A stretch of 64,000 nt of DNA from Rhodoferax sp. (GTDB lineage Bacteria > Pseudomonadota > Gammaproteobacteria > Burkholderiales > Burkholderiaceae_C), in contig NZ_JAGPBB010000001.1 in NCBI RefSeq assembly GCF_018063565.1, positions 62,001 through 126,000 on the forward strand, in the 5' to 3' direction. The notes under the pieces were generated by a model, which worked only from the letters and a program-made list of their open reading frames with translations, did not search any database and was not told the origin of the DNA. This document shows, one piece after another, positions 17,689 to 26,699 of this stretch. The first letter of the stretch is position 1. The number at the start of each line of letters is the position of its first letter. The position numbers and the translations under genes were made by a program.

Positions 17689-18891
17689 TCAGAGCGGGTT
17701 GATCAGCCGGTCTCCCACCTTGACGCCACTGGTGATATCGAGCACCAGCGCGTAGGACACTTTCTCAAAGGTGCGAAACACCATCAGCAAGCCGTTGCGC
17801 TCGTCGGGCAGTTTCATTTCGACCAGACGCGGATCGGTCTTGTCCAGCAGACGCGCACCGTCTTTCATGATCGCCAGCACCAGGCCAATTTCCATGCCAT
17901 CCTGCTCACCCTTGTTGATCGCCACCACCTGGTTCTGCGCGGCATTGGCAACCGCACTGCCATAAATCGACACCACCCGGGCGTCGACCGGGGTGCGTGG
18001 CGCATGCGGCACGTAACTTTGCAGTTGCTGAGGCGGTTCGGGCAACAGGCGGTCACCCACGCGCATTTCTTCCTTGGCGTCGACGATGTCGATGGTGGCG
18101 GGCACGATGTCCTGGGTGGTCTTGCCCTGGCGATCTGTATTTTCCTGGGTGCCCTCGCTGCGTACCAGCAAGGCTTTGCCAACATACTGCGCCTCGTAAC
18201 CCAGCACCTCGCCGCTGATCGGGTCTTTCAGCGCGGTCGCATTGCGAAACACCCGATAGGCCTTTTGCTTCAGCGTCGGGTCATCCAGCAGTTCCTCGCC
18301 GCCGGCGCTGGCGCGTGCGTAGGCACGGTCTCCCTTGGTCAGCAGAACACGGCTGTCTTGCGCCGCCACAATGCGCGGCGCCGCTTCCAGCATCTGCTCA
18401 TCGACAATCACTGGCTCCGTCAAAAACGGCTCGATCAACTGGCTTTTCAAGGTGGGCAGCGCACTGGCTGACAGGTTTTGCACCCGCGTGCGTGGCGACA
18501 GCTTGACCGTCGGCGGTGTGCCATCACCGCCGCGCAGACTCAACCGGGCGCGGCCATCCTTGGTGTCGAGAAACAGCGTTTGTCCTGGGAAGATCAGGTG
18601 CGGGTTCTTGATGTCGTCCAGATTCATGCCCCACAGTTCGGGCCAGCGCCAGGGTGACTTGAGAAACAGACCTGAAATGGCCCACAGGGTGTCGCCGGGT
18701 TTGACGGTGTAGCTCGGTGGTGCGTCAGCGCGCAGCTCGCTCAGGGGCACACCCTGGCTGGCGACCTGATTCGCCACCGCGCGCTGCTGCGCCGTGATGG
18801 GATACTTTTGTGCGTGGGCCAGTGGCAGGCAGCAGATCAGCCCGGCCAGAGCCAGCCAATGGGGGAAGGCAGTCGGTGATGGTTTCGCCAT
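17689..18891 (-). CDS. Secreted LysM-domain protein
   Basis: A 400-residue exported protein. I chose the ATG at 18891 because it puts a clean signal peptide first (MAKPSPTAFP, a hydrophobic stretch, then LAHAQ with cleavage near AHA-Q); upstream in-frame starts would bury it. A LysM motif follows (PSYTVKPGDTLWAISG, then NPHLIFPGQTL at about 55-105), which binds peptidoglycan. The remaining 290 residues belong to a proteobacterial family next to dprA. The role is unknown, presumably periplasmic cell-wall binding. It is divergent from def with a 130-base gap, and dprA and smg follow, forming one transcription unit. Confidence 0.88.
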   Translation of the reverse strand: MAKPSPTAFPHWLALAGLICCLPLAHAQKYPITAQQRAVANQVASQGVPLSELRADAPPSYTVKPGDTLWAISGLFLKSPWRWPELWGMNLDDIKNPHLIFPGQTLFLDTKDGRARLSLRGGDGTPPTVKLSPRTRVQNLSASALPTLKSQLIEPFLTEPVIVDEQMLEAAPRIVAAQDSRVLLTKGDRAYARASAGGEELLDDPTLKQKAYRVFRNATALKDPISGEVLGYEAQYVGKALLVRSEGTQENTDRQGKTTQDIVPATIDIVDAKEEMRVGDRLLPEPPQQLQSYVPHAPRTPVDARVVSIYGSAVANAAQNQVVAINKGEQDGMEIGLVLAIMKDGARLLDKTDPRLVEMKLPDERNGLLMVFRTFEKVSYALVLDITSGVKVGDRLINPL

Positions 18892-18945
18892 GGTGATTGG
18901 TACCCTGTTAAAGCGCATGAGATTTTGCGCCCAAGCCCTTGATTG

Positions 18946-18958
18946 GACAACGATTGTC
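18946..18958. promoter_or_regulatory. Small palindrome in the LysM/def divergent promoter region
   Basis: GACAA and TTGTC flank three bases (CGA) in the 130-base gap between the divergent LysM and def starts. A site shared by both promoters would lie here, but no consensus binding site is recognised. Confidence 0.2.
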
Positions 18959-19021
18959 GTCGCTGCATCCTGCGTGCTGCGGGAAAAATAGCGAAAATAA
19001 CGACATCTTTGAAGTTTCATC

Positions 19022-19531
19022 ATGGCCTTACTCCCTATTCTCTGCTACCCGGACCCCAAGTTGCACACCATCGCCAAACCCGTTGTGGCGGTCGATGCGC
19101 GGATCAAAACACTGATTGCCGACATGCTGGCCACCATGTACGAGGCCAAAGGTATCGGGCTGGCGGCCACCCAGGTGAATGTGCATGAACGGCTGATCGT
19201 CATTGACACCTCCGAGCAGCGCGATGAGCCGCTGGTGCTGATCAACCCCACCCTTGTCTGGTCCAGCCCGGAGCGCCACCTCAATGAAGAAGGCTGTCTG
19301 TCAGTGCCCGGCATTTACGATGGGGTTGAACGGTTTGACGCGGTCAAGGTCGAGGCGCTGGACGGTGACGGCAAGTCGCGCCTGATCGAGGCGGACGGCC
19401 TGCTGGCCGTTTGCATTCAGCATGAGATGGACCATTTGATGGGCAAAGTGTTTGTGGAGTACCTGTCACCGCTGAAACGCAATCGCATCAAGACCAAGAT
19501 GCTCAAAGCCCAGCGCGAGGCGCGCGATTGA
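19022..19531 (+). CDS. def: Peptide deformylase
   Basis: A 169-residue metalloenzyme that removes the N-formyl group from nascent proteins. All three motifs are present: GIGLAATQ (44-51), EGCLS (90-94, metal ligand C92) and HEMDH (134-138, metal ligands H134 and H138, catalytic E135). Length is typical. The TGA overlaps the fmt ATG by one base, so def and fmt are translationally coupled, as in most bacteria. Confidence 0.98.
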   Translation: MALLPILCYPDPKLHTIAKPVVAVDARIKTLIADMLATMYEAKGIGLAATQVNVHERLIVIDTSEQRDEPLVLINPTLVWSSPERHLNEEGCLSVPGIYDGVERFDAVKVEALDGDGKSRLIEADGLLAVCIQHEMDHLMGKVFVEYLSPLKRNRIKTKMLKAQREARD

Positions 19532-20499
19532 TGCGCCCGCTGCGACTGGCGTTTGCCGGTACGCCCGAGTTTGCCCGGGTGGCATTGGCCGCGCTGCACG
19601 ACGCCGGGTACCAGGTGCCTTTGGTGCTGACGCAGCCCGACCGTCCGGCCGGGCGCGGGCTCAAGTTGCAGGCGTCACCAGTCAAACAGTTTGCCCTCGA
19701 ACACGGCATGGTGGTGGCGCAGCCACGCAGTCTGCGGCTTGACGGTAAGTTCCCCGATGATGCGCGGTCGGCGCAGAACTTGTTGGCCGCCAGTGGCCTT
19801 GATGCCATGGTGGTTGCCGCTTATGGCCTGATCCTGCCGCAGTGGGTGCTCGATGCGCCCCGGCTGGGTTGCTTCAACATTCATGCCTCCAGCTTGCCAC
19901 GCTGGCGCGGTGCCGCACCGATTCACCGCGCCATCGAAGCAGGTGACGCCAGCACCGGTGTCACCATCATGCAGATGGACGCTGGTCTGGACACCGGCGA
20001 CATGCTGCTGGCGCAAGCGCTGCCGATTCTGCCCACCGACACCACCGGCAGCCTGCACGACAAACTGGCCGCACTGGGTGCCGGTCTGATGGTGCAAACG
20101 CTGCAGCGGCTGCAAGCGGACCAACTGCTGCCTGTGCCACAACCCGCCGAAGGCATCTGTTATGCCAACAAGATCGACAAGTCCGAAGCGATGATCCGTT
20201 GGGACCAGTCCGCCGAATGGATCGTGCGGCGGGTGCGTGCCTTCAACCCTCATCCGGTGGCGCACACCTGCCTGCACGGTGAAACCCTCAAGGTCTGGTC
20301 GGCCCAGGTTGCGCCCGTGCCCCTGGCCGGTTTGCCGGAATTTGGAACAATTGTGGCGGTAGCGCATGATGGCATCGTGGTTTCAGCGATTGATTCAGTC
20401 GTTTTGTTGACCGAACTGCAGCGGCCAGGAGGCAAACGGCTGCCGATTGCGGACTTCTTGCGTGGCTTTGACTTAACCGTGGGCACGCGCCTGGGTTGA
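19531..20499 (+). CDS. fmt: Methionyl-tRNA formyltransferase
   Basis: A 322-residue enzyme that transfers a formyl group from 10-formyltetrahydrofolate to initiator Met-tRNA. The N-terminal formyltransferase domain has [17 protein letters not shown] and the [12 protein letters not shown] loop, with the conserved Asn-His-Asp set (N and H in FNIH, D in LDTGD). The C-terminal OB-type domain ends near [11 protein letters not shown]. The ATG at 19531 overlaps the def stop; a TTG one codon earlier is less likely. A fourth, weaker mini-repeat match lies at 20361-20393 but does not lengthen the protein. Confidence 0.97.
   Translation: MRPLRLAFAGTPEFARVALAALHDAGYQVPLVLTQPDRPAGRGLKLQASPVKQFALEHGMVVAQPRSLRLDGKFPDDARSAQNLLAASGLDAMVVAAYGLILPQWVLDAPRLGCFNIHASSLPRWRGAAPIHRAIEAGDASTGVTIMQMDAGLDTGDMLLAQALPILPTDTTGSLHDKLAALGAGLMVQTLQRLQADQLLPVPQPAEGICYANKIDKSEAMIRWDQSAEWIVRRVRAFNPHPVAHTCLHGETLKVWSAQVAPVPLAGLPEFGTIVAVAHDGIVVSAIDSVVLLTELQRPGGKRLPIADFLRGFDLTVGTRLG
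20361..20393 (+). repeat. Possible mini-repeat copy inside fmt
   Basis: AGCGC and AGCGATTGA stand 19 bases apart, as in the dprA copy (one change in the nine-base block), and both continue TTC. A CAATTGTGG-type flank precedes it. Because Fmt is colinear with its family here, this may be chance or a substitution rather than an insertion. Confidence 0.3.
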
Positions 20500-20553
20500 T
20501 CCACCTGGCTGCGGCACCATGGCCGCCCTGAAAACCCAATACCGCCCCATCCT

Positions 20554-21294
20554 GTGTTCATTCGATCCGACTATCTGAAGCACCCCGAGTTTCGTGTCGG
20601 GGCCATGGACTCCCTGGGCGCAGCGCCGGGCCTGGCGGCCTGGGGCCTGATGACCGGCGTTGCCATGGTGAACTCCGGTTTGAGCACCTTCGAGGCGCTG
20701 CTGATGGGGGTGATTGTGTTTGCCGGCAGCTCCCAGCTGGCGGCCATACCCTTGATTGCCGCGGGTGCACCGATGTGGGTGGTGCTGGCGACCGGGTTTT
20801 GTGTCAATCTGCGCTTTGTCGTTTTCAGCGCGCATTTGCGTCCCTACATGATGCACCTGCCTTTGTGGGAGCGGTTGGTGTCGGGTTACCTCACCACCGA
20901 CTTGACCTATGTGTTGTTCACACGGCGTTATCCGCATCATGGTGGCAGCCCGCATGACTTGCTGGCGCAGCAGGCCTATCTGGCCGGCAACAGCGGCGTG
21001 AACTGGCTGGCCTGGGTGGGCATGAGCATTGTGGGTGTGTTGCTGGCCAGACTGATACCCAGCGCCTGGGGTCTGGGTTTTGCGGGCATCCTGGCGCTGT
21101 TGGGAATTTTGTTTTCGCTGGCTTCCAGCCCGTTGCGCTGGGTCAGCGCAGGGGTGGCCGGTGCCGCAGCGGTGGCCGCGTTTGCGCTGCCGTTCAAGCT
21201 CAATATATTGCTGGCCATTGCCGCAGCGGTGGCATTGAGCCTGCTGCTTGAAGCCACCCGCGACGCGCGCCGCAGGCCGCCGCTGGCGCCATGA
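20554..21294 (+). CDS. azlC: AzlC family branched-chain amino acid exporter subunit
   Basis: A 246-residue inner-membrane protein with about seven hydrophobic segments, starting with the family block AAPGLAAWGLMTGVAMV and continuing IVFAGSSQLAAIPLIAAGAP, characteristic of AzlC (YgaZ-like). With the small AzlD subunit it forms an exporter for branched-chain amino acids or analogues. The start is a GTG at 20554, 54 bases after fmt. Its stop overlaps the azlD ATG (21291-21294). Confidence 0.92.
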   Translation: MFIRSDYLKHPEFRVGAMDSLGAAPGLAAWGLMTGVAMVNSGLSTFEALLMGVIVFAGSSQLAAIPLIAAGAPMWVVLATGFCVNLRFVVFSAHLRPYMMHLPLWERLVSGYLTTDLTYVLFTRRYPHHGGSPHDLLAQQAYLAGNSGVNWLAWVGMSIVGVLLARLIPSAWGLGFAGILALLGILFSLASSPLRWVSAGVAGAAAVAAFALPFKLNILLAIAAAVALSLLLEATRDARRRPPLAP

Positions 21295-21641
21295 ACGCAC
21301 AAACCGACCTGTGGACTGTGCTGGTCATTCTGGGGCTCGCGCTGATCACCGTGCTCACGCGCACGCTGTTCTTCTTGTCCAGCAAACCGTGGCATCTGCC
21401 ACATTGGGCGCAGCGAGGTCTGCAGTACGCGCCGATTGCCGCACTGTCGGCGGTGATCGTGCCCGAACTGGTCATGTCGCAAGGCCGTTTCATTCACACC
21501 TGGCAGGACGCACGCCTGTTTGCCGCTCTGGCGGGTGCGGTGTTTTTTCTGTGGCGACGTGGCCAGGGGCAGGCCGTGCTGGGCACCATCGTCGTCGGGA
21601 TGCTGGTTTACCTGCCGCTGCACCTGATGCTGGGTTGGTAG
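21291..21641 (+). CDS. azlD: AzlD family small membrane subunit
   Basis: A 116-residue protein with four hydrophobic segments and the family element ITVLTRTLFFL followed by QYAPIAALSAVIVPEL. It is the partner of AzlC, coupled by an ATGA overlap. Length fits the YgaH/AzlD family. Confidence 0.92.
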   Translation: MNAQTDLWTVLVILGLALITVLTRTLFFLSSKPWHLPHWAQRGLQYAPIAALSAVIVPELVMSQGRFIHTWQDARLFAALAGAVFFLWRRGQGQAVLGTIVVGMLVYLPLHLMLGW

Positions 21642-21683
21642 CTCCTACAATGATCATCAGCAGAACCTTCCCATTGCAACACC

Positions 21684-23240
21684 ATGAATGCCATTCGTTT
21701 TTCCGATTTGTGTGCCCAGGGCCAAGTAGCCGGTCAACGTGTTTTCATCCGCGCTGACCTGAATGTGCCGCAGGATGCCAGTGGGCGCATCACCGAAGAC
21801 ACGCGGATTCGCGCCTCGATCGGCTGTATTCAGATGGCGCTCGATGCGGGCGCGGCCGTGATGGTCACCAGCCACCTGGGGCGTCCCACCGAAGGGGCGT
21901 TTACGGCGGCGGACTCTCTGGCGCCGGTGGCCAACCGCATGGCCGAATTGCTGGGTCGGCCGGTACCGCTGCTGGCCAACTGGCTCGACGGCGTGCAGGT
22001 CGCGCCTGGTCAGGTGGTGCTGCTGGAGAATTGCCGGGTCAACGTCGGCGAAAAGAAGAACAACGAGGCGCTGGCGCGTCGCATGGCGGGTTTGTGTGAC
22101 ATTTTTGTGCACGACGCATTTGGCACGGCCCACCGTGCGGAAGCCAGTACCTACGGGATTGCCGAGTTTGCCAAGGTGGCGTGTGCCGGTCCCTTGCTGG
22201 CCGCCGAGATGGATGCGATCTCCAAGGCACTGGCGCAGCCCAGGCGTCCCTTGGTGGCCATTGTGGCGGGTTCCAAGGTATCGACCAAACTCACCATTCT
22301 CAAGAGTCTGGCGGAAAAGGTGGATCAGCTGATTGTGGGCGGTGGCATTGCCAATACCTTCATGCTCGCGGCGGGGCTGAACATTGGCAAAAGTCTGGCC
22401 GAGGCCGATCTGGTGGCTGAGGCCAAAGCCGTCATCGACGCCATGCGGGCGCGTGGTGCGGCGGTGCCCATTCCGGTGGATGTGGTGACCGCCAGGACTT
22501 TTTCCGCCGATGCGCCCGCCACCATCAAAGCCGCCAACGCGGTGGCCGATGAAGAGCTGATTCTGGACATCGGGCCGCAGACAGCGGCGGCACTGGCCGA
22601 GCAGCTCGGACGTGCCGGTACCATTGTGTGGAACGGCCCGGTCGGGGTATTTGAGTTTGCCGCTTTCGAGCACGGTACCCAAACGCTGGCACGGGCCATC
22701 GCCGGCTCCAGCGCGTTTTCGATCGCTGGCGGCGGCGATACCCTGGCCGCGATTGCCAAGTATGGCATCGAAAAAGACATTGGCTACATCTCCACCGGTG
22801 GCGGTGCTTTTCTCGAAGTACTGGAAGGCAAAACCCTGCCCGCGTTCGAGATTTTGGCGCGGCGCGCCACCGCAACGGTGGCGCAGGCGAGCGCCGTGGT
22901 GCCCAGTCTGGATCTTGAGCGCGGTGTCGGCATGATGGGTTCGGCTGCATCACTGGCCAAAATCCTCAAGACCGTAGCCGCCAGCATGGCCGACAGCCTG
23001 CCCAAGATGAGCGCTGCCTTGCAAGCCGGTGACGTGCACAGCGCCAACGCCCTGCTCCACGCGATCAAAGGTTACGTTCCGATTTTTTCAACGGATGCCC
23101 TGGTGGAACAGGTGACCCAAGTTGAAAAACTCAGCAAAACCGAGCCCATCGAGGTGGTGGCGCCGCCGTTTGCGCAGCTCATGCCGCAGCTGCAAGGGCT
23201 GCTGGCAGAGATCGATGTTTTCTTAGCACAAAATCCTTGA
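21684..23240 (+). CDS. pgk: Phosphoglycerate kinase fused to a C-terminal histidine-phosphotransfer (HPt) domain
   Basis: Residues 1 to about 395 are a full Pgk, the glycolytic enzyme that transfers phosphate from 1,3-bisphosphoglycerate to ADP. Visible blocks are RADLNVPQD (23-31), [41 protein letters not shown] and the nucleotide loop GGGDTLAAI with [11 protein letters not shown] normal Pgk would stop near residue 397 after [11 protein letters not shown]. Here the frame runs on for about 120 residues, of which 420-518 look like an HPt domain. A helix with [16 protein letters not shown] leads to [12 protein letters not shown], an H-x-x-K-G box with H459 as putative phospho-acceptor, then helices to the end. 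An internal ATG-ATG at 22932 might start the HPt part alone. A receiver gene begins 111 bases downstream. Confidence 0.93.
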   Translation: MNAIRFSDLCAQGQVAGQRVFIRADLNVPQDASGRITEDTRIRASIGCIQMALDAGAAVMVTSHLGRPTEGAFTAADSLAPVANRMAELLGRPVPLLANWLDGVQVAPGQVVLLENCRVNVGEKKNNEALARRMAGLCDIFVHDAFGTAHRAEASTYGIAEFAKVACAGPLLAAEMDAISKALAQPRRPLVAIVAGSKVSTKLTILKSLAEKVDQLIVGGGIANTFMLAAGLNIGKSLAEADLVAEAKAVIDAMRARGAAVPIPVDVVTARTFSADAPATIKAANAVADEELILDIGPQTAAALAEQLGRAGTIVWNGPVGVFEFAAFEHGTQTLARAIAGSSAFSIAGGGDTLAAIAKYGIEKDIGYISTGGGAFLEVLEGKTLPAFEILARRATATVAQASAVVPSLDLERGVGMMGSAASLAKILKTVAASMADSLPKMSAALQAGDVHSANALLHAIKGYVPIFSTDALVEQVTQVEKLSKTEPIEVVAPPFAQLMPQLQGLLAEIDVFLAQNP

Positions 23241-23351
23241 GCTTGGTTGTGTTGCCTGTAAATGCTGCTAAGCTATTTGTCCTGACCCCATAGAATTATT
23301 TAAACCGGCTTTCCGTGGCCTGACACCCCTCAGAAACTCGCATTTCGTATC

Positions 23352-23735
23352 ATGAATCTGACACTTTCCCGAGTCCTTGTGGTTGACGATGACGCCGTCA
23401 TGCGTACCTTTGTGGTGAACAGCTTGCGCAGGCTCGGTATCCAGTCCATCGAAACCGCCACGGACGGTGCCAGTGCGATGCGCACCATGGTGTCGTTCAA
23501 GCCTGACCTGGTGTTGACCGATATTCACATGAAGCCCATGGACGGCCTGGAGTTTGTGCAGCATCTGCGTGCCCACAACAATCCGCTGGTCAATGAGATG
23601 AAAGTCATTTTTATGAGCGCCGATGCCAGCTCAGCCACCCTGCAAGAGGCCATGCCCCTGGGAACGTATGGTTACATCGTCAAGCCGCCGCGGCTTGACA
23701 CACTCAAGGCCAAGATCGAATTGGCGTTGAAGTAA
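23352..23735 (+). CDS. Stand-alone CheY-like receiver protein
   Basis: A 127-residue single receiver domain: acidic triplet D12-D14 in VVDDD, phospho-acceptor D57 in LVLTDIHMKPMDG, switch S89 in FMSAD and K111 in IVKPP. There is no output domain, so it must act through protein contact. It is distinct from the CheY at 25946. Its position, directly after the Pgk-HPt gene and before the receptor gene, makes it a candidate partner for the HPt domain, but this is inference. Confidence 0.93.
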   Translation: MNLTLSRVLVVDDDAVMRTFVVNSLRRLGIQSIETATDGASAMRTMVSFKPDLVLTDIHMKPMDGLEFVQHLRAHNNPLVNEMKVIFMSADASSATLQEAMPLGTYGYIVKPPRLDTLKAKIELALK

Positions 23736-23777
23736 TTGACACCGCGGCTGCAGCACCCTCCCTAAGACAGGTTTGCC

Positions 23778-25295
23778 ATGATCTTATTTGCCCCCGGGAT
23801 CGCCTTGCTCAAGCCGATGCGCGGGACCCTGCGGTTCTGGGTTTTGCCCGCCCCCTTGCTGCTGTGCCTGGGGTACCTGCTGCTATCACCCTGGCTGGAA
23901 TGGCCCGCCGGTGCGGAGGTGATTTCCGCTCTGGTGCTGCTGTCGCTGTTGGCCTGGTGGTATCTGCAGCTGTGTTTTTTCAGGATCACCCGCTCCGAGC
24001 GTGACCGCACCGAAAGCGCGATGAGTGCCGCCTCTGATGGCGATCTGACGGCAAGCGGCTACGCCGGCATCAAGACGCTGGGCAACTTCGGGCGGCACTT
24101 TGAGGCCATGATCGACAACATGTCCGGCATCGTGGCCAACATCAGGACCGCAGCGGTCATGTTGGGCGACACGGGCAAGAAGCTGGTGGATGACACCCGC
24201 TCGCTGGCTGAGCGGGCGGCCGCGCAGGGGCAGCATCTGCAACAAACCTCGATGCACGTCAAAACGGTGAGCGAGACGGTCGCGCGCAATGCATCAGCCG
24301 CGCACGAAGTGAGCATGATGACCACCAGCCTGCACACCGAGGCCAATCTGGCGGGCACCATGATGCATGAGGCCGTCAAGAGTATGGACCCGCTGGAAGC
24401 AACGTCGCGACGCATGTCCGAAATCATCGGGGTGATCGACGGCATTGCGTTCCAGACCAATTTGCTGGCGCTCAATGCTGCGGTGGAAGCGGCCCGGGCC
24501 GGTGAGCAGGGTCGCGGTTTTGCGGTGGTCGCGGCCGAGGTGCGCAACCTGGCCAAACGCAGTCAAGGTGCAGCCGCCGAGATCCGCAACCTGATTGCCG
24601 AGTCTTCCACCCGGGTCGGCGAGACCGTTGAGGGGATCAAGAAGATCAATGAAACCATGGAAAGCCTGATCTCCGGCATCGGCGAAATTGCCATGAACGT
24701 CAATGTCATGGCCGAAGGCAGCGCCTCACAGAGTGCGGCGCTCGAAGAGGTGGTGCACGCGGTGGGTGATCTGGACGTGCTCACACACGAGAACTCCGAA
24801 CTGGTGGAGCGTGCCAGCTACAACTCCGACCGCATGATCCTGCAGGCTTCGACACTGGAGATCTCGGTGGGCGATATCCGCCTGCGCCAGGGTACTGCCG
24901 ACCAGGCGCGACAAATGGTCTTTGACGCCATGGTGCACATCCGGATGCAGGGTCTGGACCAGGCCAAGGCCGACTTCCATGACCGCCAGGGCCAGTTCAT
25001 CGATCGCGACCTTTACATTTTTGTCTTTGATCGCTATGGCCGTTATGTGGTGCATGGTGCCATGCCTGAAAAAGATGGCAGTGCACTCAGTGAGATACAA
25101 GGTCTGGATGCCGAAAAGCTGGTCGCCGACGCGTGGGAAGTGTGTGACAGCGAACAGGGTGGCTGGGTGAATTACACCATCATCAACCCGACCACCATGC
25201 AGATACAAGGCAAGGCCTCCTACGTCATGCCGCTGGACGACAAGCATCTGGTGGGCTGTGGCTGCTATCTGAATCAACAATGGCTCAACCTATGA
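23778..25295 (+). CDS. Methyl-accepting chemotaxis protein with C-terminal cytoplasmic Cache domain
   Basis: A 505-residue receptor of unusual order. Two membrane helices at about 22-40 and 46-66 are joined by a very short loop, so there is almost no periplasmic part. The signalling coiled coil follows, with the hairpin tip [20 protein letters not shown] near 223-242. After it, residues about 375-500 form a single-Cache-type sensor: [33 protein letters not shown], and the end [15 protein letters not shown]. The sensor therefore lies at the C-terminus, predicted in the cytoplasm. The N-F-[K/R]-P-Y tail of the other receptors is absent. The stop overlaps the next gene's ATG. Confidence 0.9.
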   Translation: MILFAPGIALLKPMRGTLRFWVLPAPLLLCLGYLLLSPWLEWPAGAEVISALVLLSLLAWWYLQLCFFRITRSERDRTESAMSAASDGDLTASGYAGIKTLGNFGRHFEAMIDNMSGIVANIRTAAVMLGDTGKKLVDDTRSLAERAAAQGQHLQQTSMHVKTVSETVARNASAAHEVSMMTTSLHTEANLAGTMMHEAVKSMDPLEATSRRMSEIIGVIDGIAFQTNLLALNAAVEAARAGEQGRGFAVVAAEVRNLAKRSQGAAAEIRNLIAESSTRVGETVEGIKKINETMESLISGIGEIAMNVNVMAEGSASQSAALEEVVHAVGDLDVLTHENSELVERASYNSDRMILQASTLEISVGDIRLRQGTADQARQMVFDAMVHIRMQGLDQAKADFHDRQGQFIDRDLYIFVFDRYGRYVVHGAMPEKDGSALSEIQGLDAEKLVADAWEVCDSEQGGWVNYTIINPTTMQIQGKASYVMPLDDKHLVGCGCYLNQQWLNL

Positions 25296-25930
25296 GTGCG
25301 AATACTGCCTCCAGTTCATGCGATCACGACCGCGCACTGGTCCGGTTGTGCGCTCAGGTGCTGCCGGTTTGGGCGCGCCAATTGGCCAGCTCGCGCAGCC
25401 AGTCCGAAACTGCAGTGGCTGAAATGTTGGGTGCCTTTGCCGAGATTGGGCCCCATCTGGACATGGCCACTCGACAGTCGGGCCAGATCACCGCTGCGCT
25501 GGCACAAGGCAGCGATGGCATCACCGGGCTGGCGCAGGCGTGCGAAGAAGAACTCCGCCCGCTGGTGGCCGGGCTGGATGCACCCACGGCGGCGGCGATT
25601 GAGCGGGTCATGCACCTGATCCGTGGTGCGGTGGATGCGCTGGAACGCATCTCCAAACCGTTTGAGCGCGAAACCCAGCTGGTCGGGCAACAGGTTGAGC
25701 GGATGTACCGGGGGTTTCAGTACCAGGACCGGATCAGTCAGATGATGACCCTGCTGCACGAAGATATCGAGCGACTCGAAAACGCCCTTGCCGACAGCAA
25801 CGTGAACGTGGACGCCACGGCCTGGCTGGCACGTCTGGAGTCGCAGTATGTGATGACCGAGCAGCGGCATCAGCATGGGGAGCCAGGTGGCAATCCGGCG
25901 GCCGATGACGAAGAAACCACTTTTTTTTGA
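25292..25930 (+). CDS. CheZ-like chemotaxis protein (putative CheY-P phosphatase)
   Basis: A 212-residue, mostly helical protein. The ATG at 25292 overlaps the receptor stop (ATGA) and is preferred over an ATG at 25280. It is not a standard CheZ by length or overall sequence. However, the segment [12 protein letters not shown] aligns with the E. coli CheZ active helix QDFQDLTGQV, keeping the D-x-x-x-Q pair (here D146 and Q150; D143 and Q147 in E. coli). The C-terminus is an acidic tail ending ETTFF, reminiscent of the CheY-binding tail of CheZ. The next gene, cheY, starts 15 bases downstream. Function is inferred. Confidence 0.6.
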   Translation: MSANTASSSCDHDRALVRLCAQVLPVWARQLASSRSQSETAVAEMLGAFAEIGPHLDMATRQSGQITAALAQGSDGITGLAQACEEELRPLVAGLDAPTAAAIERVMHLIRGAVDALERISKPFERETQLVGQQVERMYRGFQYQDRISQMMTLLHEDIERLENALADSNVNVDATAWLARLESQYVMTEQRHQHGEPGGNPAADDEETTFF

Positions 25931-25945
25931 TAAGGAACAATAACA

Positions 25946-26314
25946 ATGGCACAGACAATACTGGTAATCGACGATTCGGCGAGCCTGCGCCAGGTGGTGG
26001 CAATGGCACTCAAGGGTGCGGGCTATGACGTGTTGGAGGCGGGTGATGGCCAGGCCGCGTTGGCCTTGCTGGACGGTCGCAAGGTGCATATGGCGATTTG
26101 TGATGTGAACATGCCGCGCATGAACGGCATCGAGTTTGTCAAGGCTGCCAAAGCCCTGCAAAGCTACCGCTTCCTGCCCATCCTGATGCTCACCACAGAG
26201 AGCCAGGAGTCCAAGAAAGAAGAGGGCAAGGCAGCAGGCGCCAAAGCCTGGATGGTCAAGCCATTCTCGCCGGCCTCGCTACTCAACGCAGTTTCCAAGC
26301 TTTGTCTGCCATGA
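25946..26314 (+). CDS. cheY: Chemotaxis response regulator CheY
   Basis: A 122-residue receiver: D9-D10 in VIDDSAS, phospho-acceptor D53 in AICDVNMPRMNG, T83 in MLTTESQ and K105 in VKPFSP. These match CheY-type single-domain regulators that receive phosphate from CheA. It is followed by STAS and cheA; an AAGGAACAAT ribosome site precedes the ATG. Confidence 0.92.
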   Translation: MAQTILVIDDSASLRQVVAMALKGAGYDVLEAGDGQAALALLDGRKVHMAICDVNMPRMNGIEFVKAAKALQSYRFLPILMLTTESQESKKEEGKAAGAKAWMVKPFSPASLLNAVSKLCLP

Positions 26315-26397
26315 CAGCGGCCTGAGACTGCGCCCGCGCGCAATCCTGTCGGGCCGGCAACTGCTGGGCGATCTTTTGTACACCATCGGGACTTTTC

Positions 26398-26685
26398 ATG
26401 AGTACGCCATTCGAGCTTCCCACAGAAATGACCATCTACAGCGCGGTTGAGGTTCGTGATGCGCTGCTGAGCTGGGTGACGGAGCAAACCGCCAAAGCGG
26501 CCAAGACGCTGGAGATTTCGGCCGAAAAGGTCAGCGAAATCGATGGCGCGGGTCTGCAGTTGATGGCGGCACTTTCCAACACCGATCAGCAATGGCGACT
26601 GGTCAAACCCAGTGCTGCCTTTGTCGATGCCTGTGCGGCGCTGGGCTTGAGCGCCTGGCTGGAAAAATCGCTTGCCAATACCTGA
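26398..26685 (+). CDS. STAS-domain protein of the chemotaxis cluster
   Basis: A 95-residue single STAS domain (anti-anti-sigma fold), beginning FELPTEMTIYSAVEVRDALL and with the loop EIDGAGLQLM. In SpoIIAA-type regulators the serine of the D-S-S-G-L loop is phosphorylated; here that position is A51, so ordinary phospho-control is not possible. STAS genes next to cheA are found in several proteobacterial chemosensory clusters. The role here is unknown. cheA starts 14 bases downstream. Confidence 0.85.
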   Translation: MSTPFELPTEMTIYSAVEVRDALLSWVTEQTAKAAKTLEISAEKVSEIDGAGLQLMAALSNTDQQWRLVKPSAAFVDACAALGLSAWLEKSLANT

Positions 26686-26699
26686 AAGAGGTCACTGCC

